From assembly GCA_033675545.1 (NCBI GenBank), contig JAWDGP010003365.1, positions 220,980 to 284,979 on the forward strand: a stretch of 64,000 nucleotides of DNA, given 5' to 3'. Positions 1-13,300 of the stretch are shown in pieces. The stretch is from Elysia crispata (Eukaryota; Mollusca; Gastropoda; Plakobranchidae). Each line of letters starts with the position of its first letter. Position 1 is the first letter of the stretch. The notes under the pieces were generated by a model that saw only the letters and a program-made list of their open reading frames with translations, was not told the DNA's origin and ran no database searches. A program made the position numbers and the translations under genes.

Positions 1-1309
1 TTAATTGAAAGAACTGCCTAAAGCAAGCAAAGACACACAAGCAAAACCCCAACTTGCCTTCTGTTACTGTCAAGATCTCATGTTAAATAGAAAAGTACTA
101 AGTCACATCCCCTTCATCATTAGACTTGACAATAAAAGTTAAGTCATAAAGCAACACCTTCAGAGAAAAAAAAATGCACAAAAAAAAATATACTTTGATA
201 GACATGCATGAAGCGTGTCATCTCAGGCCGAACACCAGCAGGTTTCTGTACAAGACACCAGCCTTGGCCTATGGTCCCCAGTCACAAACATCATACCAGG
301 CTGTGAGCTGAGGAGCTAAATCATCGACACTCTTGATGTGACAAGGCTCAGGCAAAACAGAGTCCACTTGAAAAACAGCAGCAGACCAAGACAACTTCAG
401 ACTTTGCCGACTGTGGTGAACACAGTGTTGGAGACAATACCACTGTTGAGGGGGGACAGTGGAGTCAACCTGAGGGACAAATACCCTGGCCCAAGAGAAG
501 TGGGGAACAACACTGCTGCCTTAACTAGACCTTCAGGTGGCAAACACAAGCAAGCATACAGCCTAGCACCACCAGCAAAAAAACCACTACCCTGTCAACT
601 CATAGTGGTCACATAGTCAGGCTCCCAAATTGTTTTGAATAGATATTATCTGAACATACTGCAGTAAATTCTGAGGTGAGATGCTATGACTCCCGTATCT
701 TTGGTGATTTACATGTAATGCATGCCTCATGAAAATGTCAGATACTAAGCAGAAACAATAATTCACATGACATGTTGGAAGATATGTCTGGACATCATGA
801 AACAGCCTTGTACATGCTATCCCTGCAGGTCATTACAATTTAAATGTATAAAACTTACATATAACTTGCATTGTGGATAGCAAGAAACAGTGCAACTAGA
901 ATGTTGAATATAATCATCTTATTATTATTATTATTACTGTTACTAATTAACAATTCTCATTAATGTCTTTCCATGAAATCTACTCTCTACAACTACATTT
1001 TACACATATGTAGTTCATAAGAATCAATTCCTCTATTATCTCTGAAGAAAAGGGGCGTCATGAGATAGTTGCATTTGATATTACATAAAGTGTACAAAAC
1101 ACCAGGCCACTTATTGCATTACTTAAGGGTAAGATAAGCAATACATGTAAATGTCCTTCTAATCCTTAGAAACTGTGGTGGGTCACTTGTCTTGCATTAT
1201 ATCCTGAATCTTTATACACACGGCTAGGCTTTTGAGCATAGTACAAAGAAAATCCCCAGACAAGTCCATGAAGATTTGATGAATACGCAACTGTCTCTGT
1301 TGTTTGCTT
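1..1309. other. 3' flank of RSAD1, no further gene seen
   Basis: This stretch follows the RSAD1 stop codon on the minus strand and probably holds its 3' UTR. I found no AATAAA or ATTAAA on the minus strand here, so the poly(A) site may lie outside the window or use another signal. The 92-codon plus-strand ORF at 338-616 has no recognisable domain and overlaps the expected UTR. A short ATT trinucleotide run lies near 920-935. Confidence 0.4.
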
Positions 1310-4300
1310 TCAAGTTATGCTGGCTCCAGAGTCAAGACCACAGTTTAAGACACCCAAAAGACTTACTATGATAGTATCAATGATGTTCATGCCTTCATTA
1401 GAAGCTCGTAATCCACTGTTGAGAGAACAAAAACAGTCCTGTTATATTTTGAGTAAAAACTGATCAATGAAGACACTAAGTGTTACAACTCTATCTAGGT
1501 ATGAATACTTAATTCTCATTTTTAAATAGTTATCATTTCTCTCATAAGTGAATCAATTGGTGGCTATGCTGCTATAGCCCTTACACGAGCTTTTGTTCAA
1601 AGGATTTTGCATGTTAGAGAGACAGCAGAGATGAGAATGTTTAGCCTGCATTGTTCTCAATTTTTTTGAAAACTTTATCATCTGACTTTTCTATTTAATC
1701 TTGAATGGCAAGTTAAATAAGTTATGCAACACTAACAGATGAATCCAAATATGGTACGCAGTAGAGAAGAATGAACACTCTAAATAAGCAGCAAAGCTGC
1801 CAGGTTTTATTATCATTAATAAAATAATAATCATCATCATCATAATAGTAATAACAATGAAAGTAATGATAATGATGATACATATAATGATGGAGAAAAT
1901 TTCTAGTGTATTTTCTGCAAAAGCTGTGCTTAAAGCACTACTATGCTTAAAAAGTAAGCTGTTCATCTAAGGTATGAATACAGTGGACTTCAGCTTTAAC
2001 AAAATCAGCATTGGCAAAGATATTTTTGTCTTTGAACAATGATATGAGAACCTCTGTCCTAATGAAAAAGACACGAAAAAGTCAGAGGTATCGGAGCTGA
2101 GGTAAAAGTAAGAAGAAAATACTACCACAAGTCCGACGCCCATAAGATTGGTCAGTATTTCACTATTTGCATGTCCCCTTAGTCTAGAGACAACACCTAC
2201 AACATATCAGCAAGGCAAGAACTTGAGTGAAGGATAGAATTAGCCTAGGGTGGTGTCTACCTATGCTGAGTCACTGGATTTGTTGACTGATAATATCAAC
2301 TGAACTTTGAAAATATGACAGGGCCTTATAGTACATGCATCCTGTGTCTCAGCTAACAAGCAGCAAAGCGTGCATATGTAACAGGAAAGGGGAGGGTTGT
2401 TTTTGCCCTGCAGGGTCCACAAACAATGAATTACCACAGTTTGGGTTTGGAACTTAACTATCCGTCGTTGGATGGCTTCTGATGGGCTAATTGCTATCCA
2501 GGCCTACTCTTCGCACCCCCTGTCACATTGACGTACATGCTTGAACAAGGAAACTGATGATTATATCTACACGTCCAGTAACTTTCATTCTTGCTCTAGC
2601 CTTCTCACACGTTTAACTAGATCTACAGTTAGAGTTGTTAACCGTTTCACTTTAACTAAAGGACTAGAAATTTATCTTTGACGCATCATTATGACATCCA
2701 AGTTGTGTGTAATACAGTGGACCTTGACTATTACAAAATCGGCCGTAACGAAACCTCGACCATAACGAAGGGATTATAAAGGACATTTTTTTCTTTCTCT
2801 AAACAGTGGTATGAGAACCTCTGTCTTAACGAAAAAAACATGATGAGAACCTCGGGCATAACCAAGTTGTGGAGGTTAAAGAGTATTGAAAATATCATTG
2901 CCAGACCGGCGCCAGTAAGTCTGGTCTGTGTTTGCATGTCCCCCAGGTCTATACGGAACACATGTACCTACTAGGTCTGAACTTGACTGAAGGCTAAAAT
3001 TAGCGACCACCTGTGGGCTAGGGTGAAGAGTGGGGTGCGAGTCGACGATGAGTCATTCACTGGCTTCGTTAACTGAAGATATCAACTGGCGTAAGGCTGT
3101 GCGCATCCTTTTCGTCTACAAGCAGAGAGGGGTGTGTGGGAGAAAGGAAAAAGGGTGGGCTGGAGGGGGGGGAAGGGGGGGAAGGATTGTGCATGTGGGA
3201 ATTCATAACTAATAAAATAAGGCAGTTCTGGTTAGGAACTAAGGTTGCCATCGTTGCATTGTCTGTGATTGGCTGATTGCTATATAGGCCCACTCTTCAC
3301 TCTTGTATTTTGAGAATCACTCATGCTTAGATGTACAGCAGCTCTCCAGACCCATCATCTGACTCTGGGTCCGGCGTTTCGAGTCACTTTCAGTCTATCA
3401 ATTTCATTCTTGAATTAGACTTCACATACAGTATGTTGAACTAGATCTAGATCTAGATCTACACTCTGTCTCAATAAGAGTCGTATACCCTTTCATTTTA
3501 GAAATTGATCTTTGATATAGCATTATGACATCGATGAAAAGGAGGTGCATATCGTTTGAGGCAAAACGTAAACTGATAGAGGCAGTGGAAAAAGGGGATA
3601 AAATTTTACTTGTGTTTGTGTGTGTGAATGAGTGTCATAAGTTGCTTGTCAATTGCACAAAATATGCAATATGTTGAAAGTTTGTGCAGAGGTAAGACTG
3701 CATTAAGAGACAAAAGAACAGAAAAAGATAGGGATCGGGTAGAGGCAAATGAGGAGTTTAGTTGACCTTGTATGTAACGAATTTTGATTATAACGAAATT
3801 TAAGCCCTGGACCGCTAATTTTGTTAGATCCGAGATCAGCTGTACATTGTTTGTCAGTGGCAAAAAATATACAATATGGTGAAAGTTTGTGTAAAAGATA
3901 AGACTAAGTTAAGACCCAAAAGAACAGAAAAAGATAGGGTTTGGTGAAAAGCTAGTAGAATGAGGCTTTTTATTGACCTTGTCTGGAATAAACCTTGGAT
4001 ATACAGTAACTAAGTTTAAGCCCCTGCCCATTGGTTTCATTATCCTCCTGCAATATAGTAGTATTAAAACATGAGAAACACCAAATTCAAGTAAAAAAAA
4101 AAGGCAGATATTTTAACGTTGAAAATGACCCTTCATAATCACATTTATTTTTAACTAAAATATTTCAGAGCAAGGTACAAAAAAGTCTTAAGGAAAACAT
4201 TGAAACAAGCAGATTTTGAAGAAAATTGAAAAAAATTGTATTAATGATGGATTTTTTTTTACACCAATCATTACAAAAAAAAAGTATGTCACAAACCTTG

Positions 4301-7300
4301 AGTTAATTTCTAGCAGGCCACTGTCAAAGTACTGCTGGAATTCTGTATATTGGGTAAGAGCTGCAAGACTTTGGTTTGGGCAGAGCAGAGACCAGGCCTG
4401 ATAATAATTAAAAAAAAAACGAATCATATGAATCTATAAGAAGTGAGAAGTGGGTAGAAAAGAAGGAACTTATAAAAACAAATCCCTTAAAAATTAAAAA
4501 AAATATATATTACAATAAAGAAGATAGATTTGAACAAGCACATCACACTGGCCAGCACTGTTCATTGAGCAAACAATACAATGTATTAGAATGCCTCTCC
4601 CCATATACACACACAAACACATAAAAACAAGCTCAAACCACTCACCTTATTTGGCAACACCTTGATCACCCTTGAATGATTCAATTAACACAATTGCAAC
4701 ATATATGATTTTAACAATTTACAGTTTAAAAAATTGCAGTATAAAGTCTTTCATGATCAACCTGTTAGAGAATCAGCCCTAGGATGGAGCAGGGGCAATA
4801 GATGAGACCTGGGACTAACAGTGATTACATTATTTGCTTTATCTGGCCGTTACAACCTATCAACATTTGTCAGTTATGATTTGCTTACCCGTTAATATTC
4901 TAGTTCTTTGTTTTGACTTGATTAAACATTTAGATTTCTCACTTGTAAATGGCTATGCTTGTTGTTGTGGCTATGAACCTTGAAGACTGTGATAAGAAAA
5001 GTTCAATGTTTATAAAAAAAACGCATTTTGCTCAATGCCACCAGATCTAGGTACAGTACATTTCCTTTATTGTTAAAGGCCATAAAATATTTACCTTTCT
5101 CATGCAAGTTTACATTTTAGATTGTCTCAACATTGAAATACTTTGATATTCAGATTAAAAAAAAAACTTACTATCTCTACTTCATGTGATAAAATTCCAG
5201 CATCAAATGATCCAATTCCAAGTAGTCAGCAGTGAGTGTAACATACCTTATGTGAAATTCCCCACTTTGTCCTCAAGCCAACCACTAGAAGCTCTTCCAG
5301 TCTTTATAGGTAATGCCAATAAGTGAAGCATGAAGACAGAAGTAAAATAATACATGTATTGAAATTGGACACAAATTTATAGATTTCCTATACTTGTAAC
5401 CTCCTGCCAGTGACAACTGACATATCTTATTTTCATTTGCAACAGAAATAGAAAAATCTTTTGTGGGAATGTTTCAGGATAAGTGATTGTTCAGATGATG
5501 ATAATAACATCTGTTACCTGATAAAGAGGCATATAAGATATATACATGTATTTACAACATTTTTATGTTGCAACAATATAACAACTCTCTTCGTTTGGCA
5601 TATTCAAAACTCAATTTTTTGCTAGTGAAGAAAATTCCTTAATGAGTTTAAAAATGGTAAAATGAGTCACGATCATCCAAATTTTGTTTTTCTTTTTAAA
5701 CAAAACAAAACAGTTTAAAATCATCAGGCTTTGCAAAAATTTATTCACATCAATCAGGTCCAACCATAAATGATACTCTAGTCAGCTGAGGTCACTCAAA
5801 CAGCTTTAAAACAAATCATATTTATAATTTTTCAAATTATCAGAAATCTGATATCAAGCAAAAGAAAAATACTGACTTGTTATTGATGCATCTAAAAGAA
5901 ACACACTATCTTCCTTTTTATATTATATTTGAAAGGAACAAAAAAGACTGGACTCAAGTTGTAAGTGAGTTTACAAAACTTTGAAAATAAAATACTCTTT
6001 TGAGTTTCATAAAATGACTTTATGAAGAATTACTATAATTTTACGCACATTTACATTATATAATAAAACCATTTAAATAGTAATCAACATAAAACATGAG
6101 GGCTATTCAAAAAACTTCAAGCTGCATAATATTAACTTTTTCATCTTTTTTTTTCCCTTAAGGCCCCTACAGATAAAATGTAATAACACGAGAATCATTT
6201 GTAGTCTTTATTGCCCGTTTTAATAAGAATTCTGTTAAAAAAGTTTGAAATATCAATTTTCTTAGCATAAATGTTCATGCTTCTATAAATATTTAAGATG
6301 TTTTAAAAATCCATCCAATGTCCTAAGAGTTTCAACTAGATTCATTAATATTCAATAGCATTAAAAAAATCATAGTTTGAAATTGTCTAAAAACACTAAA
6401 AAAGACATCAGTTGTCAAGACTCTTTGTTGCGTTGGATCAGTGCTAAATTAAGATCCTCGAGAATTCTGGTCATGGTCAATGGAGGTAAGTGTAAAAATA
6501 AAGGAGCATAATTGTATCATCAAAACTCAAAGTACACTACAGTAATATTTTATGACCTTTCATCTTTGCAAACTATACGTGGAGAAAAATGTAATGACTT
6601 TTTAAAAAATGTTGTTTTTTCTTTATTTATTTAGGTATAACAAGGCAAGAAATAGTCAACAATGAGATCATGTAGCTCTTATGAATTGGCAAGAGTAATG
6701 TAAAATGAAGCAAAAGTGGGTAACCAAAGACCATAACATAGCTTAAGTTTATTCTCTACTAAGTCTTTATGGCCATAGTTGATTTATTGCTAGCTGTTTG
6801 TCTGGCTTTACATGTTGTTATGATGAAGTCAATAGCTGAATATTATTGCTGGCATTAATTTTGTACAGAAACAGAAGGGGAGAGTCAAAATATTTTAGAT
6901 CTGTACTTATTTAAACTAAATGAGAAAAGAATGTGTTCTTGTTGACATGGCATTATGCATTGGACTAAAGAAGAAAAGGTGCAATACCTTCATGGATCAA
7001 TGGCACCCTACAGGATATGGCATGCTATTTTCTTTTCAGTATAGCCTTGAGGTATGGACAAATATTTCTGAAAACTGACAAAACTAAAAAAAAAATTGTT
7101 CTGAGAGGGTAGAACTAGAAGCTCTGTGACCTTTATCTGCATCACCTAAAGACCATGGAAATAGAAAAGCTGCAAAGTGTTTATAAAAAGATTGTGCGTT
7201 GAAATTCTACAGTCTTTCACTACAACATGGAAAGAGTTCTGAAGTCAGGCACATTTTTTTTCAGATAGGGTCCACTCTATTCCACTCATTGTATTACCTT

Positions 7301-10300
7301 TCATGCAGACTGAGTGGCACTATAGAGCGTGTTCCATGTCCTCTAATTTCTACCTCTTTCATCCATGCCTCTGGAGAGAGGGTTTGAATTCGTGCCTCTC
7401 TTTCATATTTTCCATTAGGCTGAAATCGGCCATGTGCTCCTTGATGCAGGAAAGAAATCATGAAGAAAGAAATGAATAAACAAAGAATTACTATACAAAT
7501 CTGTCTAATTTCATTTATGATTTTATATCAAAGTCTTTATTGAGAAGCCCCACAAAACAGAAGTCTTTTTAATCCTTCTTATGCAGGCACAATTAGTTGC
7601 ACCTTGATTTATTTCTTTCACAGCAGTCCTTAAAACGACTTAATCATCTCATTTATTGATCTATTTTCACTTTTCACTGTTGATAAGTTTTTTCTTTCAT
7701 ATCTATCATAACTGCTTTGTGCATTATAAGGAGAAAAATGATAAGCATTCAATAAACATCTCTAAAGTCCTTCAATCTTGCCAGCTGAAAACCTATGAAC
7801 ACTTCAATAGACTTTTCTTTGTAACAAGTGGATTATAATCACCTGTGTTACACATTAAAAAATCAATAGGTGGCACGTTTTTTGTTATTGTCTTTTTAAA
7901 AAATTTTGTCACAAAAGGTAAGCTTAAACATGAACACATTTAGATTGCACATAAAAAAAAAACTTAGATAAGTGACATTAGATACAGCCTTGGACTAACA
8001 CCTTGATTGTACAGATTCCTCATATTGGTTTAGAGATCAATGCCTCATATTCCCACATGTTTGTGTTGCTACAAGTACAACCTTTTTTTTTGGTTGCCTA
8101 TTGGACTGATGAGGTGGGCAAAAACATATCAAGAGGCTTCTGTCAGGACCTCTAGTCTTCCATGTTTAAAAAATTGGCCCAGCTCCCATTGTAAGTTGAG
8201 CTCAATATGATCATATGATACATTTATAAATCATGTCACACAGAGCTGAAAGGGCTGGGTCCTAACTTCTTATCCAAGGTGTTTTGCAATAGCTGAATTT
8301 CAATAAATCCATGAAACTATAAGATTTATACACTTGCATGTAGAAGCATGATGATTACAGAAACCTCTTGAGGGAATTTGTGAAAAATTAACTCAAAATA
8401 AATTTGGCTAAACTGTGATTATGAGGGATCTATGCTTCACCCAAAAAACTAAATTGTAAATATGCAGTTAAATTTTCCTTTGCAGGTGGTTAAAAAAAAT
8501 CAATTTCAGCTTACCTCTTGTGACGAAATAAAAAAATAAAAAAGACAAAAACAAACATCTTTATTAGGAGCAAAGAAAGTCAAAGAAATGATTACTCAAA
8601 ACTTCTTACTCATAAAAACTGAAAAAAATAAAACAACAACAACAACAAAAAAAGCAAGAAAATGTTTTCGGGTTAAAAAATAAAGGTTAAATCACCAGCA
8701 TTTGACAAGGATGTTTGAGAATTGGAAAGGAAATTTATGTGCATAATCTTCTGAACAGATTAATTACATAATTTTGCATGCTTCCTATAGAGTTTACCTG
8801 GTCCAACACCAATATATTCTCCTCCATTCCAGTATGACATGTTGTGTTGACAGTACTGACCCTGTCACAGTTCAAAATATTAGATCAGTACAATGAAAAG
8901 CAAAGTGAGAATAAATCCTAATACAAACAAAAAATATAAAGTATCTTAAAGGAAAGCCAAATTGAGCTAATTCTAAGGTCAAGACAAACTTCTGAAGAAA
9001 TTAATGTACTATCATTCCACTTGTAGAGAAACAATCATTTATGACATATAATGTAGATAAAACTTAATTATAATCAATGTGACACAGTTTTTCCAACATC
9101 TTTAAAAAATCATTGAAAACACACCTCCTTGGCAAAGTTGGAAATCTCATATCTTTCAAAGCCATTTTGCTCAAGAAACTGAAATAGAAATTAGAAGCCT
9201 TTGCTCAGAAATATTAAAGCATGAAGTATTTAATATCAGCATTCTTATAAATTTTCGAAAAAAAAAATTTAAACAAAAAATTCAATTGAGGAAAAAATAT
9301 CCTCTCACCACTCCCAAAATTACTGTAAATATACACAAAAATATCAACACAAAACTAGAGCAACATTCCTTTTATGGAGCAGAAGAGTGACCCACCTGTA
9401 CTGCATGAAGATACATATCTTCTGAAAGGCCTGTATCAGCTACTTGCTGCAAAAAATGTTTAAAACACATTATATACCCACATATACATGATAGAGACAC
9501 ATAAGAAATAAGTTCACCAGAGACCATTTTACTTACAGCGTAAGTTAATGAATCTTTGCTGTTCTGAAAAACTTACATACTATTCTATGCAGGATATAAT
9601 AAAAGTAAAAACTGCATTACTTAAATAATATTGCAGATTTGACATTATTAGAAATCAGGTAATATATATATATATCTCAATCAATTTTTTTGCAATAGAA
9701 ATGTTATTGCACATCCATGAATGTCTGTGACACTTATCATTTCATTGACCTCACATGCACTACAGCAATAAACTTACCAGTTTGCCCGATTGAACTTGAG
9801 AGTAAAGTTGTGTACCTTTCTCAACAGTCAACTGATACAAGGAAAGGTGCTTGTCACATACATGTAGAATCTGGCAGGTCATTGTGTGCACAGAAAGAGA
9901 TTGTAGCTGTCATAGACAGCAAAATGTCTATGAGCAGATATCCTTTCAAAATGTTGTCATTTTATAGAAATGTCTTTTTCTTAAAGTCCACTTCATCAAA
10001 GATTCATATTTTTCTGTGTATAGCAAGAGGTTTGATTGAATAATTGAGTTTAACATGTTTGTACGTGTAACAATATCAAAGTTACAAAAAATTACACAGC
10101 TTTATTCATATTCCTAAAAGCATGTTGTTATTCATAGCTTCAAACTTAATCACACTTTGTGATCATTATAAGGGTAGTTTTAGATTTTAAATTACCACAA
10201 CATAAAAAACAGTGCATTAAAAAACTTTAAATTCTTCAGTGTCATTTCCATTTCCACATTAGGAACAAGCCACTATTGATTCTCTTCGAAAATTATCTTA

Positions 10301-13300
10301 AAAGCTCTTTTTTTAAATGTTTAACACCCGCTTTTCATTATTATTATTATATTATAATGACAATAGGCATAGGGTAGATTAAAATGTAAGTAATTGTTAT
10401 TTTCTTATTTCTGAAAATATTCCCTTATCTATTGATTCAATATCTTGAGATTCTTCTGAACGAAAAGTAAAAAAGCAATTGGAGAAAAGTTAATCTTGTC
10501 AGTGGCTAGGTGAAAATGCCCCCCAAAGGGTATAACTTACAAGATAACTTATGTTGTTATAGTAAAGAGCTAGGCCTTGCAGTATGTCACATAATGATAT
10601 CTAACAAGGTTGCAAGAGGTTTAAAGAGCTACTACTTTGCCTTTTTGACAAAATTTGCAAAAATAAAGATCTGGATCCTTTTATTTCCCCTCAAATAAAT
10701 AAAAACTAATTAAACCCTTTGCCTTTTTTGGACTTAATAATTGTTATTCTACAAAGCAAAAAAAATTACCTGCTTTAATTCTTCAATCCACATGTCCATA
10801 GTTTGTCCTGGCCAGCCAAATATTAGATCTAATGAGACTTTTCTAGGGAAAAGGGTGGAAGCAGCCTCCAGACAGCTTAAAAATTGATATTTATGGTAAA
10901 ATTAAACATACGTCATAAAATAGTTTGGAAAGATCTGATAAAAATCATTATACTAACTTTCAAAAAGTTATGTGCTCTCAAAAAACAATGAATAAATGCT
11001 ATTTTCGAACATGAATGTCTGTCACAGAAGAACTTTGAACAATGTGAATCAAAGATACCAACAGACATGGTGACTGTTTAATGCTAGTAATGATACACAA
11101 GAAAAAAAATCACTGTCAAACACTATGCGATTCACAACATAGATATGAAAATATCAAAAGCAGCAACATAAAATCTACCATAAAATAGTTTAACATGCAT
11201 TCATCAAACTAATCTGCTTTCACCAAAAGATTCCCTATGTTAATTGTAAAAAGAATTTGCAGCCACCACACCATTAGTGTGTCTCATATAATTATATGAT
11301 AATAAGCCCCCAGCAACCCCACCATAGCAAAAGAACGTGCTTCTCTCATAATTATAACGATAAGGAAAAGAAAAATGCAACACTTCAGTCACATGAGAAG
11401 GCAAAACATTTTACAAAAGGAAAAGTTGACAGTAAACGTAGTCATGGTAGAAGAAGAATAAGCTCATTGGATAATACACAGTTTTGTTACTTACTTCAGA
11501 CTTTCTTGCACTGAATGATCCCGACCCAAGATGTTAAGTCCGTTAGATTTAAGAGTCTGGACTCCTATGGACACTCTGTTGATGCCTGCTTCTTTAAAAT
11601 CTCTAAATAATTTGGGAGGGAACAGAGTAAAAACAATTTTTGAAGCTAAGAATTTTTTAATTTCATTTTTAAGTTCCATAAGTCAGTAACTTGCTCTACG
11701 ATGATAAAATGGGTAAATACGTATATATATGCTATGGTTATAGTTATGAAATAAGCAAGGTCTTTGGGCAAAACACTGCCACCCCTTAATCACAGAGGAT
11801 TCCTTGTTTCCAATAACAACTTACAAGCAAGACCAAATATAATTTTATCTTCTTTGCTTTTATGAGTTGTAAATTCCCATCAAGTATGATTGCACAAAAG
11901 CATCCTTCTCATTTGATTTGCTTATCAAGAATGTAGTGCATCATCTCCTGTCTTTAACTTTAAAAGGTCACTCTTTAGATGGTGCTATTTCATGGCAGTT
12001 GGGCTCAAGCATGGTCGTATCAGCTCAATGCAGTAAGCTTTAATTACGGAGGGAATATTGCTGTCTGTCAATAAATCCTAATTTGGTGGGGAGGGGGTAA
12101 CTTCTGAGTTTTGTATGACTATTGATACAACATTTCTCCATCTGTTCTTTGTGGAATGAATCAGAGCTACATTGATTGGCTGGGCTGAGAGGCATTCTCT
12201 TTAAAAGCCTCCTCACTCCTCGGAGTCAATTTGAATTTTAGTAATCCCAGTAAGCATAAAGGAAGTGCTGGTCTTTTACTGATGACCCTCTATACAAGTT
12301 AGAGTTGTGTTGAAACTCGTTACAAATAGCTAACCAATTTGAATTAACAGGGTTGTGCACAAAATAAATTTGACACCTTTCCCTCATAGATGTCTGCGGA
12401 CGTATGTTTTAGTTCAGTGATAGCCTGATCAGGTTTACTAGGTCATGACTAGGACAATGAGTTCACCCTAATGGAGTGACCCCTGAACAATGCAACCTTG
12501 AGTTTAATTTCATAGAACCTTCAACTAAAATAGTAACAAGTTCAAGTTCTTTAAAACTTGAATTTTATGAAAGATAGAAAAATGAACGTAATGGGTATAT
12601 AAATTACATAACAATATATTTCCATATTCATTTGCTATTCGTAAATATGTTGCTCTATTTATCTTGAGAAAATAAATAATAAGAGTTTTTGAAAAAAATT
12701 CATACCCAAGAAAAACAAAAAACAGAATGACAAATTTTGCCAAAATTTTCACAAAGTTCACAAAGATGAGTAGCTCTTTTAAAAAAAAACAACCAACAAA
12801 AAAAAAAGACAACAACCAAAAGACAGAACAAAACAAACTTTGACTTAGATAGTATAACCAAGAAACTTAAAAAATATAGCCATTCAATTTCTTCATCATA
12901 GAGAGCTAACAATCTCCCCCCTCCATTTCAATGATAATTGATCTGGAATCCCACCATTTTGTTGCTGTGATAACTATCCTCTTTTATGTGTTTCGTTGAA
13001 ATCTAAAACAAACTTACAGAGATGAGGAACAAGTGCAATAGGTTATTTCAAAGTTATTTATGCCTCAGAGACGATCTTCATTGCCTCTTACATTCCCTCC
13101 TACTTCCTCTACATAAGTTTCTCTTTTTGTTGGCTAGGGATACAATCCTCTAATTTTTTTTTCACTTCTTTATATCTATTAATATCATGCATGTAAGACC
13201 TATAGCCTAATTCAAGGCAAGAGCGAATTTTTGCACCTCTTATCACCTTTTTTGTCCATCTCTTTAGTAAATTGAGCGAATTGTGCACCTCTTATCACCT

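Noticed and set aside
338-616. 92-codon plus-strand ORF
   Set aside because: No recognisable motif and it overlaps the expected RSAD1 3' UTR on the other strand.
8106-8125. CTGATGAG word as a second hammerhead candidate
   Set aside because: No GAA core at the right distance and no pairing stems; other CTGATGA words (2562, 12280, 61390) fail likewise.
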